DNA from: Nymphaea colorata
Lineage: Eukaryota > Streptophyta > Magnoliopsida > Nymphaeales > Nymphaeaceae
NCBI RefSeq assembly: GCF_008831285.2
Contig: NC_045150.1
Span: forward strand, 620,001-684,000
Direction of reading: 5' to 3'
Length of the DNA: 64,000 bases
Shown: positions 1-11,600 of the stretch, in pieces
How positions within the stretch are numbered: the first letter of the stretch is position 1
Layout of the letters: each line of letters begins with the position of its first letter
Made by a program: the position numbers and the translations under genes
The notes under the pieces: model-generated
Told to the model about the DNA's origin: nothing
Database searches by the model: none
What the model saw: the letters and a program-made list of their open reading frames with translations, nothing else

Positions 1-2
1 AG

Positions 3-1280
3 ACTGTCAGAGTCATTATCTCTTTAGCTGTGATGAAGGAGTGGAAGATGTACCAACTTGATGTCAAGAACGCATTTCTCAATGGAGACCTTGAAGAGGA
101 AGTATATATGTGTATGTCTCCTGGATATGAGGAACCTGGAAAATGTTGCAAGCTAAGGAAAGCTTTATATGGGCTCAAGCAATCTCCTCGAGCATGGTTT
201 GAACGACTCAGACTTGTCATGAGACAATGTGGATACCATCAAGGGAATGGAGATCATACACTCTTTGTGAAGAGAAATGAGCAAAAGGTTACTATTTTGT
301 TGGTATATGTTGACGATATGATTGTCACAGGTGATGATGAAGGTGAAATAATGAAGTTAAAGAAACTGTTGGCGATTGAGTTTGATCTTAAGGACCTTGG
401 TAAGTTGAAATACTTTCTTGGCATAGAAATTGCTAGGTCTGGGACTAGCCTTGTGCTAAATCAACGGAAGTACACTCTAGATTTGTTAAAGGAGACTGAG
501 AAACTAGGGTGTAGACCAACTTCTACTCCTCTAGATGCTGGCCATAAGCTAAGTCTTAGAGACGGGGAGCCACTCTGTGAAGAGGCAAAAAGAAGATATC
601 AATGTCTTGTAGGGAAGTTAATTTATCTTACTCTCACTAGACCTGATATTACCTTTGCTGTGAATGTGATGAGCCAGTTCATGCATGCTCCCACGGATGC
701 CCACTTGAAGGCTGTTGACAGGATCTTGTGCTACTTGAAGAGGAATCCAGGCAAAGGTCTCTTATATGTCAAGCAAGACACTCTTGGAATTGAAGGTTAT
801 TCAGATGCAGACTGGGCAGGCTGTATTGACACTAGGAGGTCCACCTCTGGCTATTGTATTTATTTGGGAGGGAATCTCATAGTGTGGAGAAGTAAAAGGC
901 AAGATGTTTGTTCGCGTTCCAGTGCTGAAGCAGAATACAGAGCTGTTGCTATGGGAGTTTCTGAGCTTTTGTGGCTGAAAGTATTGTTGACTGATATTAG
1001 TATAAAGGTTGAAGAACCAATGAAGATGTATTGCGATAACAAGTCCGCAATTAACTTGGCCAACAACCCTGTACTTCATGACAGAACAAAGCATGTTGAG
1101 ATTGACCGGCATTTCATTCGAGAGAGAATTGATGCTAAAGAACTTGTACTTCCTTACATGAGATCTGAAGACCAAACAGCTGATGTTCTGACGAAGGCTT
1201 TATCTTCGACCTCATTTGAGAGAAATGTATCCAAGTTGGGCATGTTTGATATGTATGCCCAACTTGAGGGGGAGTGTTGA
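3..1280 (+). CDS. Ty1/copia Pol polyprotein, C-terminal reverse transcriptase and RNase H (5'-partial)
   Basis: This is the C-terminal part of a copia Pol polyprotein, which copies element RNA into DNA in cytoplasmic virus-like particles. The frame is open from position 3; the first ATG is only a chance internal Met. The RT part shows the YQLDVKNAFLNGDLEEEVYM block, ALYGLKQSPRAW and the catalytic YVDDM motif (near residue 95), followed by FDLKDLGKLKYFLGIE. The linker has RPDITFAVNVMSQF. The RNase H part has SDADWAGCIDTRRSTSGYC, SSAEAEYRAVA and CDNKSAINLANNP, so its acidic residues are kept. The C-terminus ends with DQTADVLTKAL and stops inside the first bases of the LTR, as is common in copia. 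No frameshift or internal stop is visible. The rest of the polyprotein lies upstream of the window. Confidence 0.95.
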   Translation, partial: TVRVIISLAVMKEWKMYQLDVKNAFLNGDLEEEVYMCMSPGYEEPGKCCKLRKALYGLKQSPRAWFERLRLVMRQCGYHQGNGDHTLFVKRNEQKVTILLVYVDDMIVTGDDEGEIMKLKKLLAIEFDLKDLGKLKYFLGIEIARSGTSLVLNQRKYTLDLLKETEKLGCRPTSTPLDAGHKLSLRDGEPLCEEAKRRYQCLVGKLIYLTLTRPDITFAVNVMSQFMHAPTDAHLKAVDRILCYLKRNPGKGLLYVKQDTLGIEGYSDADWAGCIDTRRSTSGYCIYLGGNLIVWRSKRQDVCSRSSAEAEYRAVAMGVSELLWLKVLLTDISIKVEEPMKMYCDNKSAINLANNPVLHDRTKHVEIDRHFIRERIDAKELVLPYMRSEDQTADVLTKALSSTSFERNVSKLGMFDMYAQLEGEC

Positions 1281-1529
1281 AGTATGTTAGATGGGTCTCG
1301 GGACCGGGTTTGGATCCAGATCCGATCCAGCTTGTAGCCCTTGTTGGGCATTATTTAAGTCGTGTAACCCTAATCCTTAAGGTGTGAATGAAAGACTAAG
1401 GAGAGAGAGAGTCTGGCGCTAGTGGGCACCGGCTCCTCCTCATTCGTGGTTTTTTTCCCTCTTGTTGAGGGTTTTCCACGTTACATCGTGATCGTTGTTT
1501 CTCTTCCTCTTCTTGTTCGTGTTTCTACA
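1275..1529 (+). repeat. 3' LTR of the left-edge copia element
   Basis: It begins TGTTGAAG directly after the purine tract and ends TTTCTACA (TG...CA), 255 bp. A possible TATA-like box (TATTTAAG) lies near 1351 and a pyrimidine-rich U5-like stretch near 1440-1525. The right border is inferred from the TG...CA rule only, because no second LTR is present for comparison. Confidence 0.7.
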
Positions 1530-1576
1530 GTTACCACTCCATTTAGAGATTCTCCAGTTAAAAGAAGGTTTATAGC

Positions 1577-2395
1577 GCCCTCACTTTTGGAAAATATAAG
1601 GTAATAGATATTAGACCTGAACCAATATAGACCTAATCCCAAGATTGATAGATGAACAACATACAACCAGTGAGGGGTCATAAATTTGGCTGCCTTCTTA
1701 GTCAACCTTTCATCATTTCATCTTATCAGATAGTGAACATTGGAATTTCAAGCAACTCAACTTATTTATGTGTCCATCCCCATTTCTGTTCAATGTGTAT
1801 GCCCCAAAAAGATGTCAAAAATGAAAACCTAAAATACTTACCATTCCTTCTGGGACAAGAATATGATTGTTCTGCTCCTTTTCAAAGTTGTAGAAGAATT
1901 AAGACTTCCCTATAAATTAAAGGTTGTGTATCCCAGAACCAATGTTGCAAAGTGTGCATCGTAACCCGTATTGGTTAGTGCCCACACTTTTGGAAAATAT
2001 AAGGTAAGAGATATTAGACCTGAACCAATACAGACCTAATCCCAAAGATTGACAGATGAACAACATACAACCAGCAAGGGGTCATAAATTTGGTTGCCTT
2101 CTTAGTCAGACAGGAAATGCAACTTTTCATGATTTCATCTTATCAGATAGTCAACATCGGAATTTCAAGCAACTCAACTTATTTCTGTGCCCATCCCCAT
2201 TTCTGTTCAACGTGTATGCCCCAAAAAGATGTAAAAATGAAGACCTAAAACACTTACCATTCCTTCTAGGACAAGAGTATGATTGTTCTGCTCCTTTTCA
2301 AAGTTATAGAAGAATTAAGACGTCCCTATAAATTAAAGGTTGTGCATCCCAGAACCAACGTTGTAAAGTGTGCATCGAAACCTGTGTTGGTCAGG
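1577..2395 (+). repeat. Two-copy tandem duplication, unit about 404 bp
   Basis: Unit 1 (about 1577-1978) and unit 2 (about 1981-2395) share the same text from CACTTTTGGAAAATATAAGG to the final GCATCG..ACC..TTGGT. Unit 2 has a short extra stretch after CTTAGTCA (2108-2120), and scattered substitutions separate the two. The unit starts about 50 bp after the copia LTR. Similar short frames in both units (1652-1915 and 2056-2331) reflect the duplication and are not convincing genes. Confidence 0.9.
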
Positions 2396-2684
2396 CTAAT
2401 AGATACATTGTAACATAACATATCGCAATATACCATAAATGTATAGTAAATTTATTTTTTAATTCAAAAAAACAAAAAAATAATAAAAAATAGTAAAAAT
2501 CGAGAAAAATATGTCATACATAAAAACATAAGCTTACATAGATATGAAGATTCATCAATTTAAGTATTTAACAAAACATAATCTAATGTCATAAGCCATA
2601 ACACATTAAGGTATAAGTTTAAAGTATTGTACTTCACAAGATCAACTAGTTCAATGCAAATAACATATGAAAACATCATCACAA

Positions 2685-2790
2685 TCATTCATCATCGTCA
2701 CCTTCATTCTCATTCTCGTTCTCATTGTCATTTCTATCATCTGCTTCAAATTGAATATTCTTGCAGACAAATCCAAGTTCTCTTTCAAAC
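2685..2790 (-). other. Short acidic C-terminal coding remnant (uncertain)
   Basis: On the minus strand a short frame reads FVCKNIQFEADD and then an Asn/Glu/Asp-rich tail ending GDDDE and a stop. Acidic tails of this kind occur at the C-terminus of several plant transposases. Upstream the frame meets a stop within about 40 codons, and the tract is partly a simple GAA/AAC repeat, so this may be chance. I do not recognise a family. Confidence 0.15.
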
Positions 2791-2964
2791 AGACATTTTC
2801 CCTCAAATCAACAATTTCTCCCTCAAATTGACAATTTCTCCTTGTGAAAGTGGCAAGAACTCCCCCTCCTTCAACTCTCAAAAATGTTTACACAAGAGGG
2901 AAGAAAGGGTTTTAAAACCCAATTTAGAAAAGGGGGCTCAGACCCCCATGTTTGCGTGTTGACC

Positions 2965-3112
2965 CCGTATTATAAGATACGGGGCATATCATCATGTATC
3001 GTAAGATATGGGAGCATGTATCATAAAATACACCACTTTTAAGATACGGATGGTGTATTATGTCACATTTCATAGTACATATGGTACGTATCATAAGATA
3101 CCATACAGACAA
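2965..3112. repeat. Cluster of short imperfect palindromes built on GTATCNTAAGATAC
   Basis: The motif and its variants occur about five times within 150 bp (GTATTATAAGATACGG, GTATCGTAAGATATG, GTATCATAAAATAC, TTTTAAGATACGG, GTATCATAAGATACC). Each is nearly self-complementary. It could be the subterminal repeat block of a decayed DNA transposon. No partner block or target duplication was found. Confidence 0.45.
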
Positions 3113-3720
3113 CACTAGTCAGAACAACAAATACCTTCATGAGAAGAAGAAAATTTGTGGCACTTTGTAGGCCTACATGTCCTCCTTTAGCATATACTAG
3201 GAGATTCCCTGCAACTTTTTATACGTACGAAAATGTATATATCAAGTTCTCAACTACACAATCAGAACAACTCAACAAAGTAGCCTCCTAGAGTTTCTCT
3301 GAGTCTAAAAACCCAACCATGTCAGTTAGCCAGTACAATAAGCTGATTGCTAGACAAGTTTTCAAGTGCCTAACCCCACCATCTCTGACAAGGCCTAGTA
3401 CCATGAGCCAAGAGGTGGTGCTCAGGCATTGCCAAGATTCGTGCTTGGTAATGCCTCGATCATTGAAGAACTAAGATTTTGGAATGATGTCCATGATATA
3501 CCTCAAGCCCCACCCTCTGTCTAAGGGTTATGTAGTTTTCAGGTAAACTTATGTTCTGCGTCTAATGCCTCAAATAAGTTATTTGATGCAAAATGCAATG
3601 GGTGCGCACCCATTTTAGACTATAAAAAACTGCTCAATTGTAACAGACATGAATCTTCTACTTGACAATGACCTAATCAAAGGGGCGAACATGGACATTT
3701 CTTACATACAAAAGTATTAC

Positions 3721-4452
3721 CTACTGAATTGTTCAATTGAAATGACGGCAGCCAAAGAAAGGTTTCCGCGTGGAGTTTTGCTATGAATTGTCTGCTCCAC
3801 CATGAAAACCTCCTGTAGTTCGGAAGTGTTCATCACATCTTTTAGCACAGGGTTTTTTCTTTCCACACTCTTCGGGGAAGTCATTTCAGTCCACAACGCC
3901 TGAGTCTTTACCAGCCACATGTTCAGTCTCTGTTGGATCGCATCTGTTAGAAATAAAGAGACAGATATTCAGCGTCCATTTGACAATTAGAAGAGCTTCA
4001 TATAACAAACACACAGGTAAACAACGCTACAGCAAGGTAGATTCTTAATAGAAAAATGGCTCTGCTAGGTAGCTCTCCTTTTAGGTTGCCACAAGGGCTC
4101 TGCTCAACTGGTCACGGCGGCTCATAAACGTAACCAACTTGGCAGGACGTCACAAGTTGGAAAAACCCAAGTGGGCATCCATCTAACGCCACCCACTAAA
4201 ACTTTGAGATTGTACAGATAAAAACCAACATTCACCAGAGAACTTATATTGATGGGAAAATGAACCTTTATCAATGTCGCCAAGCTTCTTCCATCCGTCT
4301 CCAAGCGACTGCTTCACGGCATGGCGGCGATACCTCGAGGAATTGAGGTGCTGTTGGCCCCAGCGGAGGCGGCCCCGGAGATGGATTCGCGTACATGAGG
4401 AAGAGCAAGACGGCTCCGGCTGAAGAATGAAGCGCTTGGCGTCCATGTACAT
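3721..4452 (-). pseudogene. 5' portion (two coding exons) of an unrecognised plant gene, apparently truncated
   Basis: Exon 1 is 4452-4266. The ATG follows a purine-rich (GA) leader and the protein starts MYMDAKRFILQ. Its end reads GDGWKKLGDIDK, and the donor is AAG/GTTCAT. Exon 2 is 3943-3721, with acceptor TTTCTAACAG and donor CAGTAG/GTAATA. Joining them in phase 1 gives DIDK-DAIQQRLNMWLVKTQ and then a coherent 73-residue stretch ending SIEQFSR, with no stop. The intron is 322 nt. The continuous frame across the junction, the splice consensus and the amphipathic AIQQRLNMWLVKTQ segment argue for a real gene. I do not recognise the family with certainty. No convincing exon 3 is seen between 3720 and the duplicated block at 2395, so the gene is probably truncated; a very long intron is the alternative. 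The 3' side is next to mobile DNA. Expression is unknown. Confidence 0.5.
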
Positions 4453-4859
4453 GCTCCTTGCTTCCTCCCTCCTCCTCTTTCTTCTTTCTTCTTTCTTCTT
4501 TCTTCCTACTTCTTTCTCTCTCTTCGCGTCGGAAGTTGGTCAGGGAGTACAACGGGGACGATCATTTGGAACTTTCCGGTTTGATGATGTGGATTAAGGA
4601 ACAGCGACGCCGCTGCTGCTCCCTTACCAGGTGGGAGCTCCACCACCACAGAAAGCTCACGAGGTGGAAATTGGAAAATTTTCCAAAAAAATATCAAACT
4701 TTTCTTGATAACACTTACGCAGATCTTCTGATTCGATCAAACCATGTACACAGCGGCATATTTCATGCCCACAAGAGAGTAGAACCAGCAAGCAGAAAAT
4801 TTATCCATGGGCGGCTTACGTAGAAATCATACCAGTGGTTCCTAACCAGTCCTTGTTTA

Positions 4860-6030
4860 AACGGACCAAACCTCCCTTTCTTCACCACGCTCTTTGTGTT
4901 TGCCGTTTATTTCTAATTCAAGTCTTCCTTTAATTTATTATGAGTATAGTAATTTTGTCGATACGCTTCCTTCTCTCTCCTTTAATACTGGTCGGAGTAA
5001 CAGTTCTCATACGAAACACTGGTAAGTAGCTCAAGAAGCAATTAATGTTTTTTAATCAAACAATAATTGCTCGAAGTATCAGTTCTTCTATATCATAACA
5101 ATGAAAATATGGTTGGAAGAAAAAAACATATATCTACTTGATCGTGCTTATTTATTCTTGCGAATTTCATTGGACCTAAAAATTATATATTGAAAGAATG
5201 TTTTTGGTTATTTAGATTGTGTTTGGATTACACCTTTAAAATTAACCTTTAATGAAAGCCAGCTTTCGTGAAAACCGGGTCTTTTTACCTATTTTTTTAT
5301 TTAGATTGTATTTTTGAGTAGCAAGACAAAAACTAAGTTTTTACTTTTTCCAACCTAATTTTTGTTTACACCACAAAAATGAGTTGCTATGGTAATATTA
5401 TATTATTAAAACATAGGACAGGCCAAACCCATTTGGAAAATGAGTTTGGTTAATTTGACGTCGCCCAAACACGGCTAAAATAATGTTATGGAGGCAAAAC
5501 GGTGGTTTGCCTTCAAAACACCATTTTAGATAATCACTCAAACAGCTATTAATAACAGGGGCGTTTGATGTAGAATCAAAATACTCATTTTTAAAAAAAT
5601 TAGAATTGTTAAACAAGCGGAGTATTTTGTTTTCAGAATTAGGAAACCAAAAGCTGAAATTTTTATTCCATTCTAGCTTGCGGAGGAATTATGATTTTGA
5701 AATTTTGATTCATGGATCAAAGTTTCAAACCATCAAACACTCCCTAATTATTTTTCTGGTGTATATTTAAAAAAAAAATCATTGAGACTTTCAAATGGAA
5801 GAAAATACTTGAGAAGTTGAACGATGTGACAAAGTGAAAATTGCAAAAAACTAAGTTTTTCTTAATGTTTTCAATTCTAGAAAAGGTACTAGTAGTGAAA
5901 ACCGAATGCCAAAGAGAAATTGGAAATAGGGCAGAACAAGAATATGTTGATTAAACCATCCTTACACAGGCAAAGAGATGGACATCCATTCATGTGTATG
6001 TTTCATTTTGATCTCTATTCATTTAAGCAT
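4860..6030. other. AT-rich intergenic stretch without recognisable gene
   Basis: No frame of substance is present. Phrases such as GTTTGGATTACACC (near 5222) and CGCCCAAACACGG (near 5463) resemble the ends of decayed MITEs, but I could not pair them into one element with a target duplication. Confidence 0.5.
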
Positions 6031-6034
6031 GGAC

Positions 6035-6345
6035 ATCAGGTCGGGTATCCAGTATCTCTGGCCTGACTCGGGCCCAAAACAAGGCACCAGACGGACCCAA
6101 TAACTTATCGGGTCAGCCCCAGTGGGCCTAACTAAGCCCGGGTCACCTTGATAAAATTTATATGTTAATTATAATATTTTATTATGATTAATATAATTTA
6201 TATTAATTTATGTTATATATATATATATATATATATATATTAGTTTTATTCGGGTCAGGCAGGCCAGGCCCAGGCTTGGGCTCCGGTTTTAGGTGTCGGA
6301 TCCGAGCTCGAGTTTCAGGTGTTGAGCCGGCTCGATGCCCAAACC
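6035..6345. repeat. Decayed non-autonomous repeat with GGGTCGGGCC-type ends
   Basis: Two G+C-rich arms (6035-6150 and 6250-6345), full of GGGCC, CGGGTCAG and AGGCCC words, flank an AT core with a (TA)n run. G+C-rich subterminal arms around an AT-rich core are common in plant non-autonomous DNA elements. Related copies of TTTCATTTTGATCTC lie on both sides (near 6002, 6362 and 6418). Borders and superfamily are not established. Confidence 0.4.
6214..6242. repeat. (TA)n microsatellite
   Basis: Uninterrupted TA dinucleotides, about 14 units, in the AT core of the surrounding repeat. Confidence 0.95.
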
Positions 6346-6908
6346 TACTGTTCATGTGCAGGTTTCATTGTAATCTCCATTTCAAACCAAGTAGGAGATG
6401 GAAATCCAATCACACATAGGTTTCACTTTGATCTCCATTCCAACTTTCGTGTCCCGTTTGGATTTTTCCTTGTTTTTGCTTTTTTGTGATGTTAGAATTT
6501 GTGTTTCATGAGTAGTCACTCATCTTTGTTTGGAATATCTTTCTAGTGATCTAATTTAATTAAATGATTATTTTCTTGAGTTTATAGAATAGTTTATTCT
6601 TTTAATTATTTTTGGGTCACGATCATAGTAAAATTCTTTAAAGAAGTTGGTGAACGTTAACAAATGGATGTTAGATCCATTTTATCAAGAATTTAGTTTT
6701 ACTTCATTTTTTATATCTGTGTGTTCTTCTATATATGGATTTTCTTTTCCATGTTGCCATTTCAAGAAATTAGTATTGGAAATAAATTATATATATTAGA
6801 AAACATAATTCTTCTCCTATCAAAAATCTAAAAAGATGAAGAATTTTGTCGACCCATTTAGAACTGTCTTACATTCAAAAAAGGCTGCAATTCTTTATAG
6901 TTCATGTG

Positions 6909-6909
6909 C

Positions 6910-6951
<42 letters not shown>

Positions 6952-6973
6952 TGTGTGTGTGAGAGAGAGAGAG
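6909..6973. repeat. Compound microsatellite (TA)n(GA)n(GT)n(GA)n
   Basis: Consecutive TA, GA, GT and GA dinucleotide tracts with no spacer. Confidence 0.95.
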
Positions 6974-7521
6974 CTGCTTAAATACAATAAGCTCTAACGG
7001 CCCATTTGAACGAATGTATTAGATTTTTCTGAATTTCTCCAATTTGACCATGGTTAGAAAAATTTTGGTGTGTTCGATGGCCTAGAATAATCATTCCAGT
7101 TGTTTTTTGTTGTTTGATGAAGCAGAAAAAAATTCTGAATTAAAAAAAAGTTACCATCGGGCTATTATAGTTAAAGGTGAAAAGGAAGAACTTTGCATCT
7201 CATATGGATACATTGTTAAGTTTCAACTATACCCCATAAACAAAAGAAAAATGCACACTTTACAGTTGAATATTAGGATTTTACTTGGCAGCTTTTAACG
7301 TAAAGGATATTCTTAAGAATCAAAATAACTTAAGGAGAACAAGGTTTTTAAAACCCAAATAAGAAGTTTCAAAAATAAAAACATAAGCTAGCATGGGCAA
7401 TCTATGGAAACTAAAAACTGAATTGCATGTCTCACGTGTATCCTTGACCTGTATCCACAAATTTTGGACTGATTGCAGATGCAACATATTAATATATTGT
7501 AGATGCATAAAAAAAAAAAGG

Positions 7522-7680
7522 ATTCAAAACAAATATGGTGAAATTTTGTTATATATAGCACACCTCTATAGGAGTAATTATGGATGCAATTGAAAATACT
7601 GTAGATGTCTAACAAATATATGACTCAAAACAAATGTCATGAAATTTTGATATATATACGATACCTCTAAAGAGCCTTGT
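7522..7680 (+). repeat. Small tandem duplication, period about 100 bp
   Basis: The words TCAAAACAAAT..TG.AATTTTG, TATATA and ACCTCTA recur at 7525 and 7625 in the same order, with about 80 percent similarity over about 55 bp. Confidence 0.65.
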
Positions 7681-10600
7681 TCATTTCATTACTTATTAAT
7701 GTGTAAATATGATGGTGTTTCTGATTTTTTTTTTTCCTTAGTTGTTGAAGATAAAACCCGAGTCCCTTTGGTGTGTTTTTTATTCTCTTTTGTTCCTTTT
7801 TATTATCAACGTTGATTATAATTCTTTTCATTCAATTTAATTCATTCTGCATCAACTTTGGTGTCAAAGTCTTTATTCATCTTCCTTGGATTGATGGTAG
7901 TGATGGACAATCTGAGGAAAAATCCTGAGGGCCAGCAAGAGGGTTTTGGAGACCACATCACTGAAGGATTTGATCATTGCAATGCAAGATCGAATAAAGA
8001 ATATGTTCAATCAACTATAAGAGAATATGCAGTAGTAGACCTAATATTTTTTTTCTTCTTTGGCAATACTAACCTGCACCAGGTGATGATTCAAAAATTT
8101 TGACCTTGGAATCCAAACAATTGGTAGCATACCAAAAAAACAACAGCACCAAAAGAAAAACTGTTTATCAGATAGTTTAAATAAGCCTACACAATGACAC
8201 GAATCTCTACAGATTCTAAACACCGTGCAACCTGATCATCTGCAAATGAAATAAAACATAAACACATAGTCAAACAGGAAGCCCTAACATGAAACATAAA
8301 CCTGACCTGGGAAGGGGGTTTCCTGATCTTGCCCTGTGGCCTAGGAGCTGTGGGATTGTTGAAGCAAATCCTGAAGAAGCCCCCACGAAAACAAGAAAAG
8401 CACATAAAAAAAAAACAAAGTGAGAGGGGGAATGGGACTGGTGAGTTCTGACTGCTGATGTTGAGGATCATCAGCAGATCATGGTAGCCACAGTGAAGAG
8501 TCAAAGGTGGAGTCAGAAATTTTTAGTTAAGGGGCACTAGTAATAAATTTTAAATTTTCAAAGGGCATCAACATGTAAAGCAAAAAAAATTGCCTTAATC
8601 AATATAAAAAATATATTTTTGTGGCTCTGTGTGGTGAAATTGCCCACATGATGTGACACCTGCCATAAGGGCAGCATGAGCCTCATCTCCCCTCGCCCCC
8701 AAACACACACACACACAGATATATATATAAACATATTTCAAATATGCATGTATGTGCATACCAATAGGCAAAATAAGTCAAACCTGTGACACAAAGCCAT
8801 GGCCAACCAACACTGGCCAGTCACGGCAAGCCATCAGCCACGGCCAATTCCAGCCGGATAAAAAGAAAAACATTTAGGCTCTTTAGCCCAAAACATTGAG
8901 TAATAGAGTACAAATATACGTCAAACATAAAATTTGGCATGAAAACTACACACCCAACTGAACTTAGAGGGCTTCAGGGGAAAACTAGGGTGTTGGAGCT
9001 ACATAAAAACCACCTAAACCAAGCCTTTTTTCTCAAAATCAAACATACCAACTCGTAGAGCATGAAAAATAGGCACTAATCCTAGAAACCATGTATGCTG
9101 TAATTCGAATTTAATCAAAACATAAATTTTCATCAAAGAGAGAGAGAGAGAGAGTTCATAATGTGAATAAAGACATAAAATCATGATATTTAACCCTTGA
9201 TGCTTTGATATCTTGGGAGTTTTTAATTTTTTTGTATTCTTGATTTTCCTTCCAAAACATTAGATGTTGTGACTCAAAACTTGTTTTCACTAATTTACAT
9301 ATACCCGATCAGCTAAATATGACACAATCAGGTGCCCGTTGAGGAGTTAATTAAAACAACTAATTTTCTAAGTCAACAAATTAATTGTTCCTAAAAAATT
9401 GCAGACACATAGGATGCCTTCTTAAGGACATTTTTTCCTATTGAAGCAATATTTGAGACCCAGAAAAAAAGTTGTACTGAAAGCATGACCTGACTATCGA
9501 GGACCATCAATGAATCGATGAGAATGCAAATGCGACTAATTTTTTTTTCCAAAAAAAAAAAAAAAATCTTGTGATTCAAGTACCATGTCTTGAAATCAAA
9601 CATGTAAACATATATGTATTCATAAGAAATTTTAGATAAATATACCACAAATGAAGTAATATACTATATCACTCTATTTTTGGTTGCCCTATTTCAAAAT
9701 AGAAATTAGGTCTTCAAGGATCTTGGGATAAACTAGCTTCTTGTGCCAAAAGGGAAGATATGGATTCAAAATAGACTCATCAGTGTGATGCTAAGAACAG
9801 ATATGATCCAATAATTTTTGTAGCTTTTGAAACCATAGTCTGATGCTTCAAACATAGTTTTAAGCATATTTCATGCTAAGCACTTGGCTTGAGTACGATT
9901 ACAATCAATTAGTGTGGGTATGAGTTAAAATTCTAGACAAAAGTGAAATTCTAGAATCCATTAAACAGTTCACTGCCATGGAATGAAATGGGTCAACATA
10001 GTTGCTTAAAATATCTTTCATCGGTTTCCCAAACTCAAATGATATGAAAATTGACTTGGCAATTGTTAATGTTTCAAGATCATTAGAAAAAAACTCATTA
10101 TATCACAAAATTATAAACCCTTATTTTGGACTAATTACCTAAGGAGTTGAGGTTCAAAATTCATGTGATCAAACTGACCTTTTGGGCTTTGAATGCATGT
10201 GCATGATGCACTTCTTTTCATGTTGTAACGAATTTTTGGACATTAACTCATAAGGTGGACTTTCCCATCGTTAAATTTAAATTATAAACTCAATGTATAA
10301 TCGTATGTTAAGTGACGTTAAATTTTGATCATGTGCGAAGTATTAATTTGAAATTTCCGTTTAAGTTGACTGTGCGATAGGAATGGCTTCAAGTGTTAAG
10401 TATTGAACTCGCAGTGAGGTTCAGGATTTGTTTAATACTTATGAATCTGAACTTAGTGAAAGGTCCAACATCATTTACCAACTTAAGATCCAAATCCAAA
10501 TAATGCAGGCTTAAAACCTTGTTTTAAGGCAAGTTCAAGACCTTATTCCCACAAAGAGAATCAGACAAGGCAGGTTAAGATCGTGGTCTATAAAGAGGAA

Positions 10601-11442
10601 GGAACATGACTCCATAAAAGGAACCAACTAAACTTGGATTAAGCAAGAAAAAGGTATAGGTTATGCCGACTATGTATAACTTGTATTGAAGTTTTATAAT
10701 GCTTTGAACCTTGAACCAAATGTGCACATATCTTGTACCCTTAACTTAGAGGAATTAAGTGAAGATTTGAAAGCAAGTTATACATATTTATTTAAGCAAA
10801 AAACTAATATAATAAAATGTATATCTATGCATATGCTAAGTTGTTTTAAGTTTTGAGGTTGTGTTTGGATGACACCCTTGGAAGAGACTGGATGTGAACA
10901 TACAAAGAAAGAATGTGTTTGATTCCAAATGCCTGAACTTGCAAAGAATGGCCAACTCAAAGGACCTCCCAGTTAGATGGAATGCCCCTAGTATCGGTGA
11001 AACTTGTGCGGTGCTTGCAGGCTTAGGTTATCAAATGTATATAAGAATATTTATGATGCATGCAACTTTGATAAGATTGATTTTATGATGAATGATATTC
11101 CAAAAGTGATTTGGAAATTTAAATGTTGTTTTAGAGTTTAAGTAAATATTATGACTTCGAAGCTGATCATAATGAATTTTTTCAATAATTCAAGTGAAAT
11201 TTAGGCCACTGAAATTGATGTTTGAAAGAAAATCTTATTGGTAATTTCTATTCATGCATATGATTTTTTAGTAATTCGAAAAATATAATTTCATGTGATA
11301 AACTTATATGTTTGAACCTGTCAACGCTCACACAGTGAACATGAGCCGAGGAGTAAGCCAGGTCATGTTGCTGTTGGTCCTACTCCATATGATGCTTCAT
11401 TTCTAGAGAGAGATAGGTAACCAAGCAGACCATGATGGACGG

Positions 11443-11600
11443 CAGGGGCAGAGCCAGCAGTGCCGGCAGCGGCCATGGCTCCTTTTGCAATTTGAAAAAT
11501 AAAATTTTTACGAGTTAATATTTTCAAAAATTTTAGTTTGACCCTAATAAAAATTGCAAAAATTGCCGAATGCCTCTGGTAATTTTTTTTTACAAATTTT
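11443..11600. repeat. One-ended scrap of a CAGGGGCAGAGCCA-type (hAT-like) MITE
   Basis: CAGGGGCAGAGCCAG at 11443 matches one terminal repeat of the complete MITE at 31391-31563. It is followed by similar AT-rich text (AAAATTTTTAC, TTTTCAAAAATTTT). The opposite end is not recognisable, so this copy is decayed or truncated. Confidence 0.35.

Larger units (their letters stand above)
1..1529 (+). mobile_element. 3' part of a Ty1/copia LTR retrotransposon, cut by the window edge
   Basis: An open RT-RNase H reading frame (3-1280) runs straight into a purine tract (GAGGGGGAG) and a 3' LTR (1275-1529). The gag, protease, integrase and 5' LTR lie outside the window. The order RT, RNase H, polypurine tract, LTR is that of Ty1/copia (Pseudoviridae-type) elements. 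The pol frame is uninterrupted over about 425 codons, unlike the other copia copies in this window, so this is the youngest-looking one. The target-site duplication cannot be checked because the 5' flank is missing. Confidence 0.93.

Noticed and set aside
3130-3210. Possible third exon of the 4-kb gene (NLLVYAKGGHVG..., between TTGCAG and AAG/GTATTT on the minus strand)
   Set aside because: It is open and splice-flanked, but the required phase after exon 2 gives a stop within seven codons, so it does not continue that gene.
4458-4823. Plus-strand 121-codon frame over the start of the two-exon gene
   Set aside because: It begins in the pyrimidine-rich complement of a 5' leader (Leu/Ser/Phe runs) and shows no domain.
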